Source of the DNA: Lachnospiraceae bacterium
GTDB lineage: Bacteria; Bacillota; Clostridia; Lachnospirales; Lachnospiraceae
Length of the DNA stretch: 64,000 nucleotides
Direction of reading: 5' to 3'
NCBI GenBank assembly: GCA_022510745.1
Contig: JAFLSY010000011.1
Span: 1 to 64,000 of the forward strand
In this document: positions 26,347-35,033 of the stretch, one piece after another
How the letters are laid out: each line of letters begins with the position of its first letter
Position numbering within the stretch: position 1 is the first letter of the stretch
Made by a program: the position numbers and the translations under genes
Notes under the pieces: model-generated
What the model was told of the DNA's origin: nothing
The model's input: the letters and a program-made list of their open reading frames with translations, nothing else
Databases searched by the model: none

Positions 26347-26895
26347 ATGATAAAGTACTTAATAGAATTTTGTGCAATTATAGGGGTTATACTTCCCTTT
26401 TATCTAATATTGCGAAAGCCATGGAAGAAAGAACCGGAAAGGGAAATTGCACTGGCGGCATTTATACTTTTTATGATAGGGCTTCTGGCACTGGCGCTGC
26501 AGGGAAGGTACCAGTTGCCTTCGCAAATGTTTGAATCGGCTCGCAGGCGTGTTGTTACGGGGGAAGGAATCAATATGGTGCCTTTCCGCAGCATCCATAG
26601 CTACTTTACTCATTATAGTTTTGATGCATTTTTAGTGAATTTTATCGGCAATATTGTGATGTTTATGCCATGGGGATTTGGTCTTACGCTTCTGTGGAAG
26701 AAAAACCAAAAGCTGTGGAAGGTAGTACTGTATTCTATAGGGCTGACGGCATTGATTGAAACCATTCAGTTGTTTATCGGACGTAGTGTGGATATAGATG
26801 ATTTGATTCTGAACTTTGTCGGCAGTTGTCTGGGGGCGGCTATATGTACTGTCTTGCGGAAAAGATTTAAGGGCCTTTCTGCATTGGCAAAATAG
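26347..26895 (+). CDS. VanZ family protein
   Basis: Membrane protein of 182 residues with about five helices. The VanZ signature VNFIGNIVMFMPWGF and the ETIQLFIGRSVDIDDLILNFVG motif are clear. VanZ-like proteins lower glycopeptide binding (teicoplanin in the founding member), but most family members are of unknown role. It is in the resistance-like island but not linked to a van cluster. Confidence 0.9.
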   Translation: MIKYLIEFCAIIGVILPFYLILRKPWKKEPEREIALAAFILFMIGLLALALQGRYQLPSQMFESARRRVVTGEGINMVPFRSIHSYFTHYSFDAFLVNFIGNIVMFMPWGFGLTLLWKKNQKLWKVVLYSIGLTALIETIQLFIGRSVDIDDLILNFVGSCLGAAICTVLRKRFKGLSALAK

Positions 26896-26932
26896 GTACG
26901 TATTAACAAAGTTATAAATGTAGGTGATGAAT

Positions 26933-27583
26933 ATGGGAAGAAGTGTCAAGAGCGTATCGGTTATTGGTGGAGCAGACGGACCAACAAGCGTTTTTGTAGC
27001 CGGAAAAAGTAATAACCTCAGTGTTTTAGGGCGCATCAAACGGACATGGCGAAAGAAGAAAAGATTAAACATTGAGAAAAAGATAGTTGCTGTTTCACAT
27101 ACTCTGGATGAGGTTGTCAGGTATATGAAACAGCAATATCATGCTGGGGAAATTCCTTCCGGGGAACGGAGATATCAAGAACAGCGAAGATGTTTCAAGG
27201 AATCCCTGATCATGCAATATCGTCCTGAATTACTGGGAGAAACAGCCAATATAAAACACCCAAAAGAGTATGATGAAGCATCCCTAAAAGAGCTATGGAA
27301 ACAAATAGAACTTCGGAGTAAAAAAGCGGAAGAAATCGGGAATGATGTTTTCCCCATAGATTATCACTTATACGAGATTTCTTATTTTGATAAAGGGAAG
27401 GTGGCGGTTGAGATAGAAAATACTTGGGGGAAACTTGGTGTTTCCTATAGCGGAAATAAGAAAGCCGTGCGACAGTTAAGGAGAATTACAAAAGATATCA
27501 TGCGGTTTTACGGTGTCACGCAGGATGATATCAATAACAAAACCGAAAGGTTTCATTCTTTAGTAAGTACGTTATGCGAATAG
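26933..27583 (+). CDS. Hypothetical protein with N-terminal GGADGPTS motif
   Basis: Protein of 216 residues. Residues 8-20 read SVSVIGGADGPTSVF, resembling the conserved GGADGPT motif of the beta subunit of sodium-pumping decarboxylases (OadB), yet the rest is soluble, basic and helical with no membrane segments. This is therefore not a decarboxylase subunit, though automated pipelines may name it so. The C-terminal half has mixed strands (KVAVEIENTWGKLGVSYSG). Start: ATG 26933 after AGGTGATGAAT. The function is unknown. Confidence 0.7.
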   Translation: MGRSVKSVSVIGGADGPTSVFVAGKSNNLSVLGRIKRTWRKKKRLNIEKKIVAVSHTLDEVVRYMKQQYHAGEIPSGERRYQEQRRCFKESLIMQYRPELLGETANIKHPKEYDEASLKELWKQIELRSKKAEEIGNDVFPIDYHLYEISYFDKGKVAVEIENTWGKLGVSYSGNKKAVRQLRRITKDIMRFYGVTQDDINNKTERFHSLVSTLCE

Positions 27584-27640
27584 AATGCTGATAACCAGAA
27601 TGTTAATGTAGATCAGTTTAAGAAAGGAGCCAAAAGTATT

Positions 27641-28495
27641 ATGAGGAAAACGATCAGATTACTCTATCCTGATTATGTCAGCGGAGGTTTAGACACCTAT
27701 TATTTTGGCGCCAACTTGTTGGCGCACATTCTTCCGAAGAATGAAAATCAGCCGTTGCTTAAGGTGGAAATTCCTCCACCTGATGGGAAAGAACGCAGCG
27801 TGACAGACGGGATTTATGCAAAAGAAGAAGTGCTTGCCGGAATAAAGAACGCCATGGCCGTGATTAACGAAGCGAAGCCTGACAGAATCATTACTATCGG
27901 CGGAAACTGCGTGGTTTCACAGGCTCCCTTTGATTACCTGCATGGGATATATGAGAATACGGGGATTATCTGGATAGACGCGCATCCGGACGTATCGACG
28001 GTGAAAGATGATTATCCAAATGCCCATGCAATGGTGTTGGGATCACTTATGGGATATGGGGACAGTTCTCTGTCCGATTTGATGAAGAACAGGAAATTTA
28101 AGGCAGATGAAATCCTCTATGTTGGATTACAGGGGCTTCACGATTATCAGAAAAATTTTTTACAAGATGCGGGTGTTGACTTTAAGGTTCAAACTGAGGA
28201 ATTTGTATCGGATGAAGAGATCCGGACTTTTATGAATCGTTTCGAGCATATCCTTGTTCATCTTGATATTGATGTGTTGGATGCGGCCTTGTTCCATTCG
28301 ACCTATTTTGCAAACAAAAATTTGGTCGGAGATGGAAGCGGCAGCGGCAAAATGACGATGGAGAAACTGACTGCTGTATTAAAATGCATCACCGATAATG
28401 CAGATGTTGTAGGCTTAACTATTGCCGAGTATCTTCCCTTTGATGAGCACAAGCTTCATGATATGTTTTCCGAAATCAATATTTTCATAGATTAA
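27641..28495 (+). CDS. Arginase/agmatinase-family protein
   Basis: Protein of 284 residues with the ureohydrolase fold. The DAHPD motif and HLDIDVLD motif (metal-binding Asp and His) are intact, but the first motif reads GGNC where arginases have GGDH, so one manganese ligand is changed to Cys. A subgroup of clostridial relatives shares GGNC. It may hydrolyse a guanidino compound or have a different reaction. Ribosome-binding site AAGAAAGGAGCC. Confidence 0.83.
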   Translation: MRKTIRLLYPDYVSGGLDTYYFGANLLAHILPKNENQPLLKVEIPPPDGKERSVTDGIYAKEEVLAGIKNAMAVINEAKPDRIITIGGNCVVSQAPFDYLHGIYENTGIIWIDAHPDVSTVKDDYPNAHAMVLGSLMGYGDSSLSDLMKNRKFKADEILYVGLQGLHDYQKNFLQDAGVDFKVQTEEFVSDEEIRTFMNRFEHILVHLDIDVLDAALFHSTYFANKNLVGDGSGSGKMTMEKLTAVLKCITDNADVVGLTIAEYLPFDEHKLHDMFSEINIFID

Positions 28496-28553
28496 TTCGA
28501 GTTTGAAGAGATAAGAATGTAAGTGATCAATTGGAATTTATGGGTGAGTGGTA

Positions 28554-29405
28554 ATGAGAATTATAAATACCTATCCTAATATGTTGGATTCATATGAAGG
28601 AACTGCATTTATTATTGAAAAGTGGAAGCGCTATATTGATTCTCTTCTCCCTAATGCTTCATTGTTATTTATTTCAGATATGGAGAAGTGTTTAGAGACG
28701 GCCCAAGTTTCTTGGGAAAAAGACTATCTACCTGTATTAAATGCAGTAGCACTTAACGAAGAATTACGAAATAAAACACAGAACTCTTTTTGCAAGGCAA
28801 CCGAAAATTTAGAGCGCACATTAAATGATAAGTTTGGAAGAACTCTTGACGTTAATATTGTTTTTTATCTCGGATTGTGCAATGCTGCCGGGTGGGTCAC
28901 TAAGTATGAGGGGCATAGAACGGTTTTTCTCGGTATAGAAAAAATCATGGAGCTTAATTGGTGTAGTATAGACGATATGTACGGCTTGATTTATCATGAA
29001 CTTGGACATGTATATCATGCACAGTATGGTATCATGCAAAGAACCTTCGATAACAAGGTAGAGTCATTTCTTTGGCAGTTGTTTACAGAAGGAATCGCAA
29101 TGTGTTTTGAACAGACATTGGTCGGAGACCCGGACTATTATCATCAAGATAAAGCCGGATGGAAAAAGTGGTGTGAAGGACATTTTGAAGAAATCAAGGC
29201 AGATTTTAATCATGACTTAAAAACAATGACGGTTAAAAGCCAACGCTACTTTGGTGATTGGGTAGAGTATAATGGTCATGGTGACGTAGGATATTATCTG
29301 GGATGTAAATTCATACAGTATATCCTTTCTATGTATAAATTTGATGAAATTATCTGTTTTGACATAGATAAAGTGACCCGGCTATACAAGCAGTTTATTC
29401 AATAA
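28554..29405 (+). CDS. Putative zinc metallopeptidase (HExxH)
   Basis: Protein of 283 residues with a gluzincin-like centre: YHELGHVYH (HExxH) and, about 30 residues later, FTEGIAMCFEQ with a Glu that could be the third zinc ligand. There is no signal peptide, so it would act in the cytoplasm. I do not recognise a named family. GTG at 28548 is an alternative start. Confidence 0.72.
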   Translation: MRIINTYPNMLDSYEGTAFIIEKWKRYIDSLLPNASLLFISDMEKCLETAQVSWEKDYLPVLNAVALNEELRNKTQNSFCKATENLERTLNDKFGRTLDVNIVFYLGLCNAAGWVTKYEGHRTVFLGIEKIMELNWCSIDDMYGLIYHELGHVYHAQYGIMQRTFDNKVESFLWQLFTEGIAMCFEQTLVGDPDYYHQDKAGWKKWCEGHFEEIKADFNHDLKTMTVKSQRYFGDWVEYNGHGDVGYYLGCKFIQYILSMYKFDEIICFDIDKVTRLYKQFIQ

Positions 29406-29423
29406 ATTTTAGGAGGAAATTAG

Positions 29424-29582
29424 TATGAAGAAATGGAGTGTGTCAGGAGCGGTGGCGATTTAAAAAAAGTAGGTGGCGATAGTCAATATAGTAAAGTTGT
29501 GATGTGCCCGGATGGCTGTGTCTTATTTAGGCTTACAGCAAAACCGTTGGGTGATGAGAATTTTTTGAAGGGAAGTTTTTGA
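29424..29582 (+). pseudogene. Remnants of a broken gene
   Basis: A strong AGGAGG at 29411 leads to an ATG with a stop after 12 codons (MKKWSVSGAVAI). A second short open stretch, 29472-29582, with GGDSQYSKVVMCPDGCVLFR, has no start. They look like two ends of one lost gene or of two genes. No product is expected. Confidence 0.45.
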
Positions 29583-29643
29583 TTAACTTTCCGCGGATGA
29601 GCAGTGCTGATAGATTGAAAATGGAAACGAAAGGAGTGACCCT

Positions 29644-30246
29644 ATGACGATCAAAGAAAAAATGCATAATACAGAACTCTACTTACCTACCGATAAGGAG
29701 ATATGGGAAGAGCAGCAGGGCTACATGAATCTGCTTTATGATTATAATCATACTCGTCCAACTGAATCGGAAAAGAGAAACGAGCTGTTAAAAGAGTTAT
29801 TTGCAGAGATTGGAGAAGGGTGCTATATCGAACCTCCTTTACATGCAAATTGGGGTGGACATCATGTACATTTGGGCAAAAATGTATATGCCAATTTTAA
29901 TTTGACTTTAGTGGATGATACTCATATTTATATAGGTGATTATACTATGCTGGGGCCTAATGTAGTAATTGCGACGGGTGGTCATCCGTTATTGCCTGAA
30001 CTCCGTGAAGAGGGCTACCAATATAATGCGCCTGTTCATATCGGCAGAAACTGTTGGCTAGGTGCGGGTGTTATTATTGTTCCGGGAATTACCATCGGTG
30101 ATAACGTGGTAATCGGTGCGGGCAGCATCGTTACGAAAGATATCCCATCCAATGTTTTGGCTGTTGGAAATCCTTGTAAGGTATTGCGCGAAATCAACGA
30201 ACATGATAAAGAATACTATTTTAAAAATAGAAAGATTAGTATTTAA
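29644..30246 (+). CDS. Sugar O-acetyltransferase (hexapeptide-repeat)
   Basis: Protein of 200 residues of the LacA/Maa type, a left-handed beta-helix acetyltransferase that moves acetyl from CoA to galactoside, maltose or related sugars. The catalytic His lies in HANWGGHHVHLG, and the hexapeptide turns IGRNCWLGAGVIIVPGITIG and VIGAGSIVTKDIP are clear. Length fits the family. Ribosome-binding site GAAAGGAGTGACCCT. Confidence 0.93.
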   Translation: MTIKEKMHNTELYLPTDKEIWEEQQGYMNLLYDYNHTRPTESEKRNELLKELFAEIGEGCYIEPPLHANWGGHHVHLGKNVYANFNLTLVDDTHIYIGDYTMLGPNVVIATGGHPLLPELREEGYQYNAPVHIGRNCWLGAGVIIVPGITIGDNVVIGAGSIVTKDIPSNVLAVGNPCKVLREINEHDKEYYFKNRKISI

Positions 30247-30260
30247 CGGAGGTAAGAAGT

Positions 30261-30746
30261 ATGGATATTACATTACAGATCTTGCAAGTTGATGATAAAT
30301 CTTTATTAATTCGACTCATGGAATTATATAATTATGAATTTTCCATATACAGTAATGAGGATATCAACGAATATGGGTACTATGGATATGGACATATAGA
30401 CGATTATTGGAATGAGGAAGGGCGTTTTCCTTATTTGATACGTGTTGACGGAAAAATAGCAGGTTTTGCTTTGATTTGTCCACATTGCGACTACCGAAAA
30501 GAAAAAGATGCACGGTGTTTCGGAGAATTTTTTGTTATGTTGAAGTACCGAAGAATGGGTGTCGGTCTAAAGGCTGCTACTCAACTGTTTGATAAGCATC
30601 CGGGTCTTTGGGAAATATGCTTTTGGCGAAACAATGTTCCGGCAAGTAAGTTTTGGCAAAAAGTTGTTTCACAATATACAAATAATCAGTATCAAATTTG
30701 CGGAACGGAAAGCAGCAAGAATATGGGATTTACCTTTGAAAATTAA
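30261..30746 (+). CDS. GNAT-family N-acetyltransferase
   Basis: Protein of 161 residues. The acetyl-CoA segment KYRRMGVGLKAATQLF and the strand FGEFFVMLKYRR are characteristic, and an N-terminal MELYNYEFS helix is found in relatives. It begins 14 bp after the sugar acetyltransferase with its own ribosome-binding site (CGGAGGTAAGAAGT), so they are probably cotranscribed. The substrate is unknown. Confidence 0.83.
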   Translation: MDITLQILQVDDKSLLIRLMELYNYEFSIYSNEDINEYGYYGYGHIDDYWNEEGRFPYLIRVDGKIAGFALICPHCDYRKEKDARCFGEFFVMLKYRRMGVGLKAATQLFDKHPGLWEICFWRNNVPASKFWQKVVSQYTNNQYQICGTESSKNMGFTFEN

Positions 30747-30834
30747 AATTGCCAGCAATTTTTTGTTGTGGTAGAATGGATTTGTGTTTTGCGACACATG
30801 TCAGTTATATTTGTTTTTGAGGGAGGATATCTAT

Positions 30835-31902
30835 ATGATGAAAAAGAAAATTATTTCCATTATTACTTTAGCTTTGCTCATCTGCACTCTCACCGCTTGT
30901 CAGGATATGTCTCATGTAATACCGTATGAAACTACTTTGCCTTCTATAACAGAATCAAAGGACTCCTCGACAGAAGAATCAGAAACACCGGATACTGTTG
31001 CTGAATTCAGTGAAGAGGAAGAACTTGAACTCTACAATTTGTATGTTGAAATTTACAATTATATGAACGGACGGATGTACGACTCCATAGACAGATATTT
31101 TACATACGTAGCTTTTGAAGAAGAATTTTCCTTGATTGGCGACCATTATTCCTGTTACTCCTTATCTGACACGCAGATTAAGAAAGTGGAAGATGCCTAT
31201 ACTATAGTCTCTTCTAAGAACGAAAAAACTTCGCTGGATGAGGCTTTTTTGGCAATGTATCCCTCTCTCAGCACAATTTTGAGCACCATGGATTCCATTT
31301 ACGATTACGCTGACCTGAAGTCTTATATGGATGATGATTATGCAAGGGCAAAAGAGTATCACGCTGTACTTTGGGCAGCGCTTGCCGAATATGCGACAAC
31401 CAGCATGACTTTTATGGCAGAACTGGATATCGTGGCACAAGAGCGCATGGAGGCATCTCTGCAGATAATGAAGGATGAAGGTTATATCGTTTTCTATGAC
31501 ATCAACATGATGTTCAACTGCGCCGGTGCTATTCAGACAGAGCTTTATAATCAGGGAATCACAGATGAGAACCTGATTGAGATGGATTTGGAAACGATCC
31601 AACCCCTGTATGATGAATTTGTGGGTTATGTAGAGGAAATCCTTGCCTATGCGGATGATTCGGAACAGCTTCGGTTTGAGGGTATTCCGGAGAATTCCGC
31701 CTATTGGCATACCTTCCTGCAGGCCTTAAAAGACACGAAGGTTTCTCTCACCGGCATCATCCAACGTGTGAAAGACCAGAAGCCGGTAAGCTCTTTTGAC
31801 TTAGATATGAGCTATGCTTTCCCCGGAGATGACACCATTGCATCTTTTAATACCGGGATTGATAAAATGATCAGTGACTACAATGTTTTTATAAATTATT
31901 GA
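30835..31902 (+). CDS. Lipoprotein (DUF3829-like)
   Basis: Exported lipoprotein of 355 residues. Signal peptide with lipobox LTAC, cysteine near residue 22; then a Ser/Thr/Glu linker and an all-helical acidic domain of the DUF3829 type. Such domains are of unknown role on the cell surface. Start: ATG 30835 with GGGAGG eight bases upstream. It is a single gene closed by a strong terminator. Confidence 0.82.
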   Translation: MMKKKIISIITLALLICTLTACQDMSHVIPYETTLPSITESKDSSTEESETPDTVAEFSEEEELELYNLYVEIYNYMNGRMYDSIDRYFTYVAFEEEFSLIGDHYSCYSLSDTQIKKVEDAYTIVSSKNEKTSLDEAFLAMYPSLSTILSTMDSIYDYADLKSYMDDDYARAKEYHAVLWAALAEYATTSMTFMAELDIVAQERMEASLQIMKDEGYIVFYDINMMFNCAGAIQTELYNQGITDENLIEMDLETIQPLYDEFVGYVEEILAYADDSEQLRFEGIPENSAYWHTFLQALKDTKVSLTGIIQRVKDQKPVSSFDLDMSYAFPGDDTIASFNTGIDKMISDYNVFINY

Positions 31903-31918
31903 TCTGTCTAAAAACCAA

Positions 31919-31962
31919 GGGACCGTGCGCTGCTCTTTTGCACACGGTCCCGGTTTCTTTTG
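31919..31962 (+). terminator. Intrinsic terminator
   Basis: GGGACCGTG (31919-31927) pairs with CACGGTCCC (31943-31951), followed by GGTTTCTTTTG. It ends the lipoprotein transcript. Confidence 0.85.
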
Positions 31963-32010
31963 CTCATTATATAATGATTTAAATGGCAAAAAAGATAGGA
32001 GGTAACAAAC

Positions 32011-32436
32011 GTGATATTTATATTGATCATACTTGGGATAGCCTTTCTGCTATGTGTATGGGGATGTATTTATTATGCATGGAAAGTGTATATGGCAGGA
32101 CATAGTGAACAGGGTATGGCAGTATTAAACAAGGTAATAAAGGAGTCCCGTACCTACAGACCTGCCGGATGGAGCTGCAAAGCTTATGTACATATTACAT
32201 TCCATGGGAAGCAGATTGAGAAAAAACTTTCATTTTGGGTGCGTGAGAGACCAATGACCGCTGCACAAAATAATCATCAAATCCCTGTATTGATTCACGC
32301 CAATAAGAATGAAGAAGTGAAAATCACTGTAGAGGAATCAAAGGTTCTGCTTACGGTTCTCGCCGTTGTGTGTGGAGGTATGGCGCTTATATTTGGATTA
32401 GTGATAGGGTTGGTTATCTTTTATAACTTTATATAG
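32011..32436 (+). CDS. Membrane protein with two helices (DUF3592-like)
   Basis: Protein of 141 residues with an N-terminal membrane helix (about 3-25), a beta-rich extramembrane domain (TYRPAGWSCKAYVHITFHGK) and a C-terminal helix (about 112-138). The layout is like DUF3592 proteins; the function is unknown. The start is GTG at 32011 after AGGAGGTAACAAAC. Confidence 0.65.
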   Translation: MIFILIILGIAFLLCVWGCIYYAWKVYMAGHSEQGMAVLNKVIKESRTYRPAGWSCKAYVHITFHGKQIEKKLSFWVRERPMTAAQNNHQIPVLIHANKNEEVKITVEESKVLLTVLAVVCGGMALIFGLVIGLVIFYNFI

Positions 32437-32465
32437 GATATGAAATAATAAAATGAGGTGGAACT

Positions 32466-33041
32466 ATGGGAAGCCTTCTAACGAGTACAAAAAATACGCG
32501 TTCTATTTTACCGGACAGCTTAAGGTTTGTGCGCAGCGACGTTCCAAACTGTATTACAGAACAGGAAATACAATGGCTGATTGAACACAATATTGTCACG
32601 ATAGTGGACCTTAGGCAGGATGAGGAGAGGAATAAGAAAAGATGTCCCTTGATCGATGATGGCCGGTTCCGATACTTTTGTATGCCTGTGACGGGTGGGG
32701 ACATTATTCCCAAAACGGCAGATGAGGTTTCAAAAAGCTATATCGGCATGGTGGATCGTCAAATGGACGAAATCATTAATACCATTATGTCCGCAGATGC
32801 CAATGTGCTGTTTTTTTGTAATGCAGGAAAAGACAGAACGGGCGTTGTATCGGCAATCCTCCTTCATAAGTTGGGTATGGATCGGAAGTATATCATTGAT
32901 GACTACATGGAGTCAGAGGAAAATTTAAAAGATATGCTTAAGATGTATGCGGAAAAGTTTCCGGAGGTAGATATAGATATTATTACTCCACATGTAAGGT
33001 ATATGGAGGAATTTTTGGAATGGTTATTCGATACAGAATAA
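32466..33041 (+). CDS. Tyrosine-protein phosphatase family protein
   Basis: Protein of 191 residues of the Y_phosphatase3/Siw14-like class. The P-loop reads FFCNAGKDRTGVVSAIL: Cys and Arg of CxxxxxR are present. The N-terminal ARSDVPN-like element and the aspartate-bearing VDLRQDEER support this. It dephosphorylates a protein or phosphoinositide-like substrate, unknown here. Ribosome-binding site AATGAGGTGGAACT. Confidence 0.88.
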   Translation: MGSLLTSTKNTRSILPDSLRFVRSDVPNCITEQEIQWLIEHNIVTIVDLRQDEERNKKRCPLIDDGRFRYFCMPVTGGDIIPKTADEVSKSYIGMVDRQMDEIINTIMSADANVLFFCNAGKDRTGVVSAILLHKLGMDRKYIIDDYMESEENLKDMLKMYAEKFPEVDIDIITPHVRYMEEFLEWLFDTE

Positions 33042-33141
33042 GGAGGCAAATCGGGAGGATTGTAGTAAATGCAAACTACAAGAAAACATAGATGCGCTAC
33101 TCGCATACAAAAACAGATAAAAGCAAGCCTGCTTTTATGCA

Positions 33142-33312
33142 CTAGATATTGTCAATTTCCTTCCATGCTTCTTCAACTGTATATACTTCGCCATTTTTCA
33201 TGCTTTGAACGCCTTTGGCTAATTCATCGTATAGTGCGCCTATGGCTGCTTTTTCGGAATATTCAGTTTCAATAATATTTTTATTTTGGATTGCCTGTGC
33301 TGTTAATGCCAT
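33142..33312 (-). CDS. Small antitoxin-like protein
   Basis: Protein of 56 residues on the minus strand with an excellent ribosome-binding site (AGAGGAAGTGATACT). Its C-terminus (GEVYTVEEAWKEIDNI) resembles the tails of type II antitoxins and addiction-module proteins, in which a 'G.vyt.eEa...i' segment is frequent. No toxin gene is adjacent, so it may be an orphan or a truncated unit. The N-terminal 26 residues are helical with no obvious DNA-binding motif. Confidence 0.55.
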   Translation of the reverse strand: MALTAQAIQNKNIIETEYSEKAAIGALYDELAKGVQSMKNGEVYTVEEAWKEIDNI

Positions 33313-33450
33313 AGTATCACTTCCTCTCTAAAGTTATTTTTATTATACATCATATAGGTTTTGTGTATCAAGGCATTTTATTCTATAAAAATTTTACTTC
33401 ATAAAATGTATAATTTTTGTGCCACACACCTATTCGTTTATACCTTGGTT

Positions 33451-33579
33451 TTTGTATTATATCCTTTGCAGAATAAATATGTAGTTATTCTTACCAATAG
33501 CGACAATGGTTTAATATTTTCAAAAGGTGTAGCAAAAGCCTTTTTCAGTATCAACGGTTATTGGGATATAAAAAGATAA
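33451..33579 (+). pseudogene. Fragment of a serine hydrolase (beta-lactamase family)
   Basis: A short open stretch reads FVLYPLQNKYVVILTNSDNG and then FSKGVAKAFF. The VVILTNSDNG strand and helix match the C-terminus of class C beta-lactamase-like serine hydrolases. The rest of the gene is absent. Confidence 0.5.
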
Positions 33580-33915
33580 TATTTGTGGCTGAATCGCGCC
33601 TGTGCTTTTTTGGGCAGATAACAAATCCAGCCATCTCCCGTTCTACGGCAGATTCCAAATTGAGACTGGCAAGAATTAATGAAAGGGAATTCGAAATTTA
33701 CGGGGGCAGAATCCTTGAAGGAGGAGATATGTATGAAATACATCAAAAATTTCCGGAAAGTGCAGCGTGTTATGATACGGACGGTTCCCCGTGTTTAAAA
33801 ACTCATTTAGAATGGGTCGCAACATTGCCGCTTTTGTAATCCTGTTTGTTACAATGTTTTATGTTAGAAATACAGCGCCGTGTTCTTAGCCATTCATTAT
33901 GGCAGAACGAGGAAA
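33580..33915. other. Gap with no recognisable gene
   Basis: An open stretch of about 90 codons at 33561-33839 has no ribosome-binding site and matches nothing I know; it may be further gene debris. Composition is similar to the island. Confidence 0.35.
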
Positions 33916-34005
33916 ATGAAATGTCCTAAATGCGGTCAGAAAAGTTGGAATAAAAAGGTGTTGACGAAGCAGTGTGTTTCCCTTGTTATTGAGCCTGTAA
34001 GCTGA
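33916..34005 (+). CDS. Small zinc-ribbon-like ORF (29 residues)
   Basis: ATG after GAGGAAA opens a 29-residue frame starting MKCPKCGQKSW. The CPKCG knuckle looks like the first half of a zinc ribbon; the second CxxC is missing, so the gene is probably truncated. The 3' part runs into the hairpin at 33981. Confidence 0.35.
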   Translation: MKCPKCGQKSWNKKVLTKQCVSLVIEPVS

Positions 34006-34022
34006 TAACAAGGGAAATTTTA
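33981..34022 (+). terminator. Intrinsic terminator
   Basis: CCCTTGTTAT (33981-33990) pairs perfectly with ATAACAAGGG (34005-34014) and is followed by AAATTTTAT. The U-tract is short, so strength is uncertain. Confidence 0.6.
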
Positions 34023-34161
34023 TATTTATAGATAGAATCTTTTCTCCTTTCACCTGCAGATTCTGCAGCTTACCATCAAAACAATACCACTTACTTACCA
34101 AAGCATTGAAAGAAAAATGATGCATTGCTATGATGGCCTATATAAAAAAGGAGGTCAGGTA

Positions 34162-35031
34162 ATGAGTGTTATTCGAGTAAACAATCTCACAAAGAAATAC
34201 AACAATTTTACAACGGTCAATCATATATCTTTTGAAGTGGAAAAGGGGACCATGCTGGGATTCCTCGGAGTAAACGGTGCAGGGAAGACCACAGTCATCA
34301 ATATGCTGGCAACGCTGCTTACACCAAATGAGGGCAGCGCGGAAGTTTGTGGCGAAACGCTTGGAAAGGCCAATCAGGAAATCCGCAGAAAAATAGGAAT
34401 TGTCTATCAGCAAAATTGTCTGGACGATATTCTGACAGTCAAAGAAAATCTGATCTGCAGGGGAATTCTGCACGGTGCTTCCCGGGCCGAGGCCAAGGCA
34501 CAGTGCGGGAAGTTAAGTGAAATATTAAAGCTGGATGAGATACTGAAAAAGAAATACAGAACCCTATCCGGCGGACAGAAAAGACGAGCGGAAATTGCTG
34601 CGGCGCTGATGCATACACCGGAGCTTCTGTTTCTGGATGAACCCACCACAGGACTGGATCCGGCTACCAGACAGGATGTGTGGAATACCATTGAAGAGCT
34701 TCGAAAAAATGAAAAAATGACGGTGTTCCTCACAACCCATTACATGGAGGAGGCAGCAGGGGCGGACAAGATTATTATTATGGACCACGGAAATATTATT
34801 ACACAGGGAACGCCTTTTGAACTGAAGGAGAAATATGCCGGTGACAGACTGCGCCTGTGTTACAAATCCGGACAGGAAGAAGAAATACAGATACCCTCCA
34901 CTTTGAAGGCATTGCCGTTAATTCATGCGGCAGAAGATAAAATAAGCGGGTTTGAAGTGATTCAGGGAAATATGGATGATGTATTTTTGAATGCAGTCGG
35001 AAGAGCTTTGACAGAAGAAGGGGGAAAATAG
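34162..35031 (+). CDS. ABC transporter ATP-binding protein
   Basis: ATPase subunit of 289 residues. Walker A GVNGAGKTT, signature LSGGQKRRAEIA and Walker B LLFLDEPTTGLD are intact; the C-terminal extension (about 220-289) is typical of drug or bacteriocin exporters (DrrA/NatA type). It works with the membrane partner at 35034, two bases downstream. Start: ATG 34162 with AAAGGAGGTCAGGTA upstream. A LytTR regulator and DUF3021 protein complete the operon. Confidence 0.94.
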   Translation: MSVIRVNNLTKKYNNFTTVNHISFEVEKGTMLGFLGVNGAGKTTVINMLATLLTPNEGSAEVCGETLGKANQEIRRKIGIVYQQNCLDDILTVKENLICRGILHGASRAEAKAQCGKLSEILKLDEILKKKYRTLSGGQKRRAEIAAALMHTPELLFLDEPTTGLDPATRQDVWNTIEELRKNEKMTVFLTTHYMEEAAGADKIIIMDHGNIITQGTPFELKEKYAGDRLRLCYKSGQEEEIQIPSTLKALPLIHAAEDKISGFEVIQGNMDDVFLNAVGRALTEEGGK

Positions 35032-35033
35032 AT

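Noticed and set aside
26933..27583. Naming this gene a sodium-pumping decarboxylase beta subunit
   Set aside because: Only the GGADGPTS stretch matches; there are no membrane helices.
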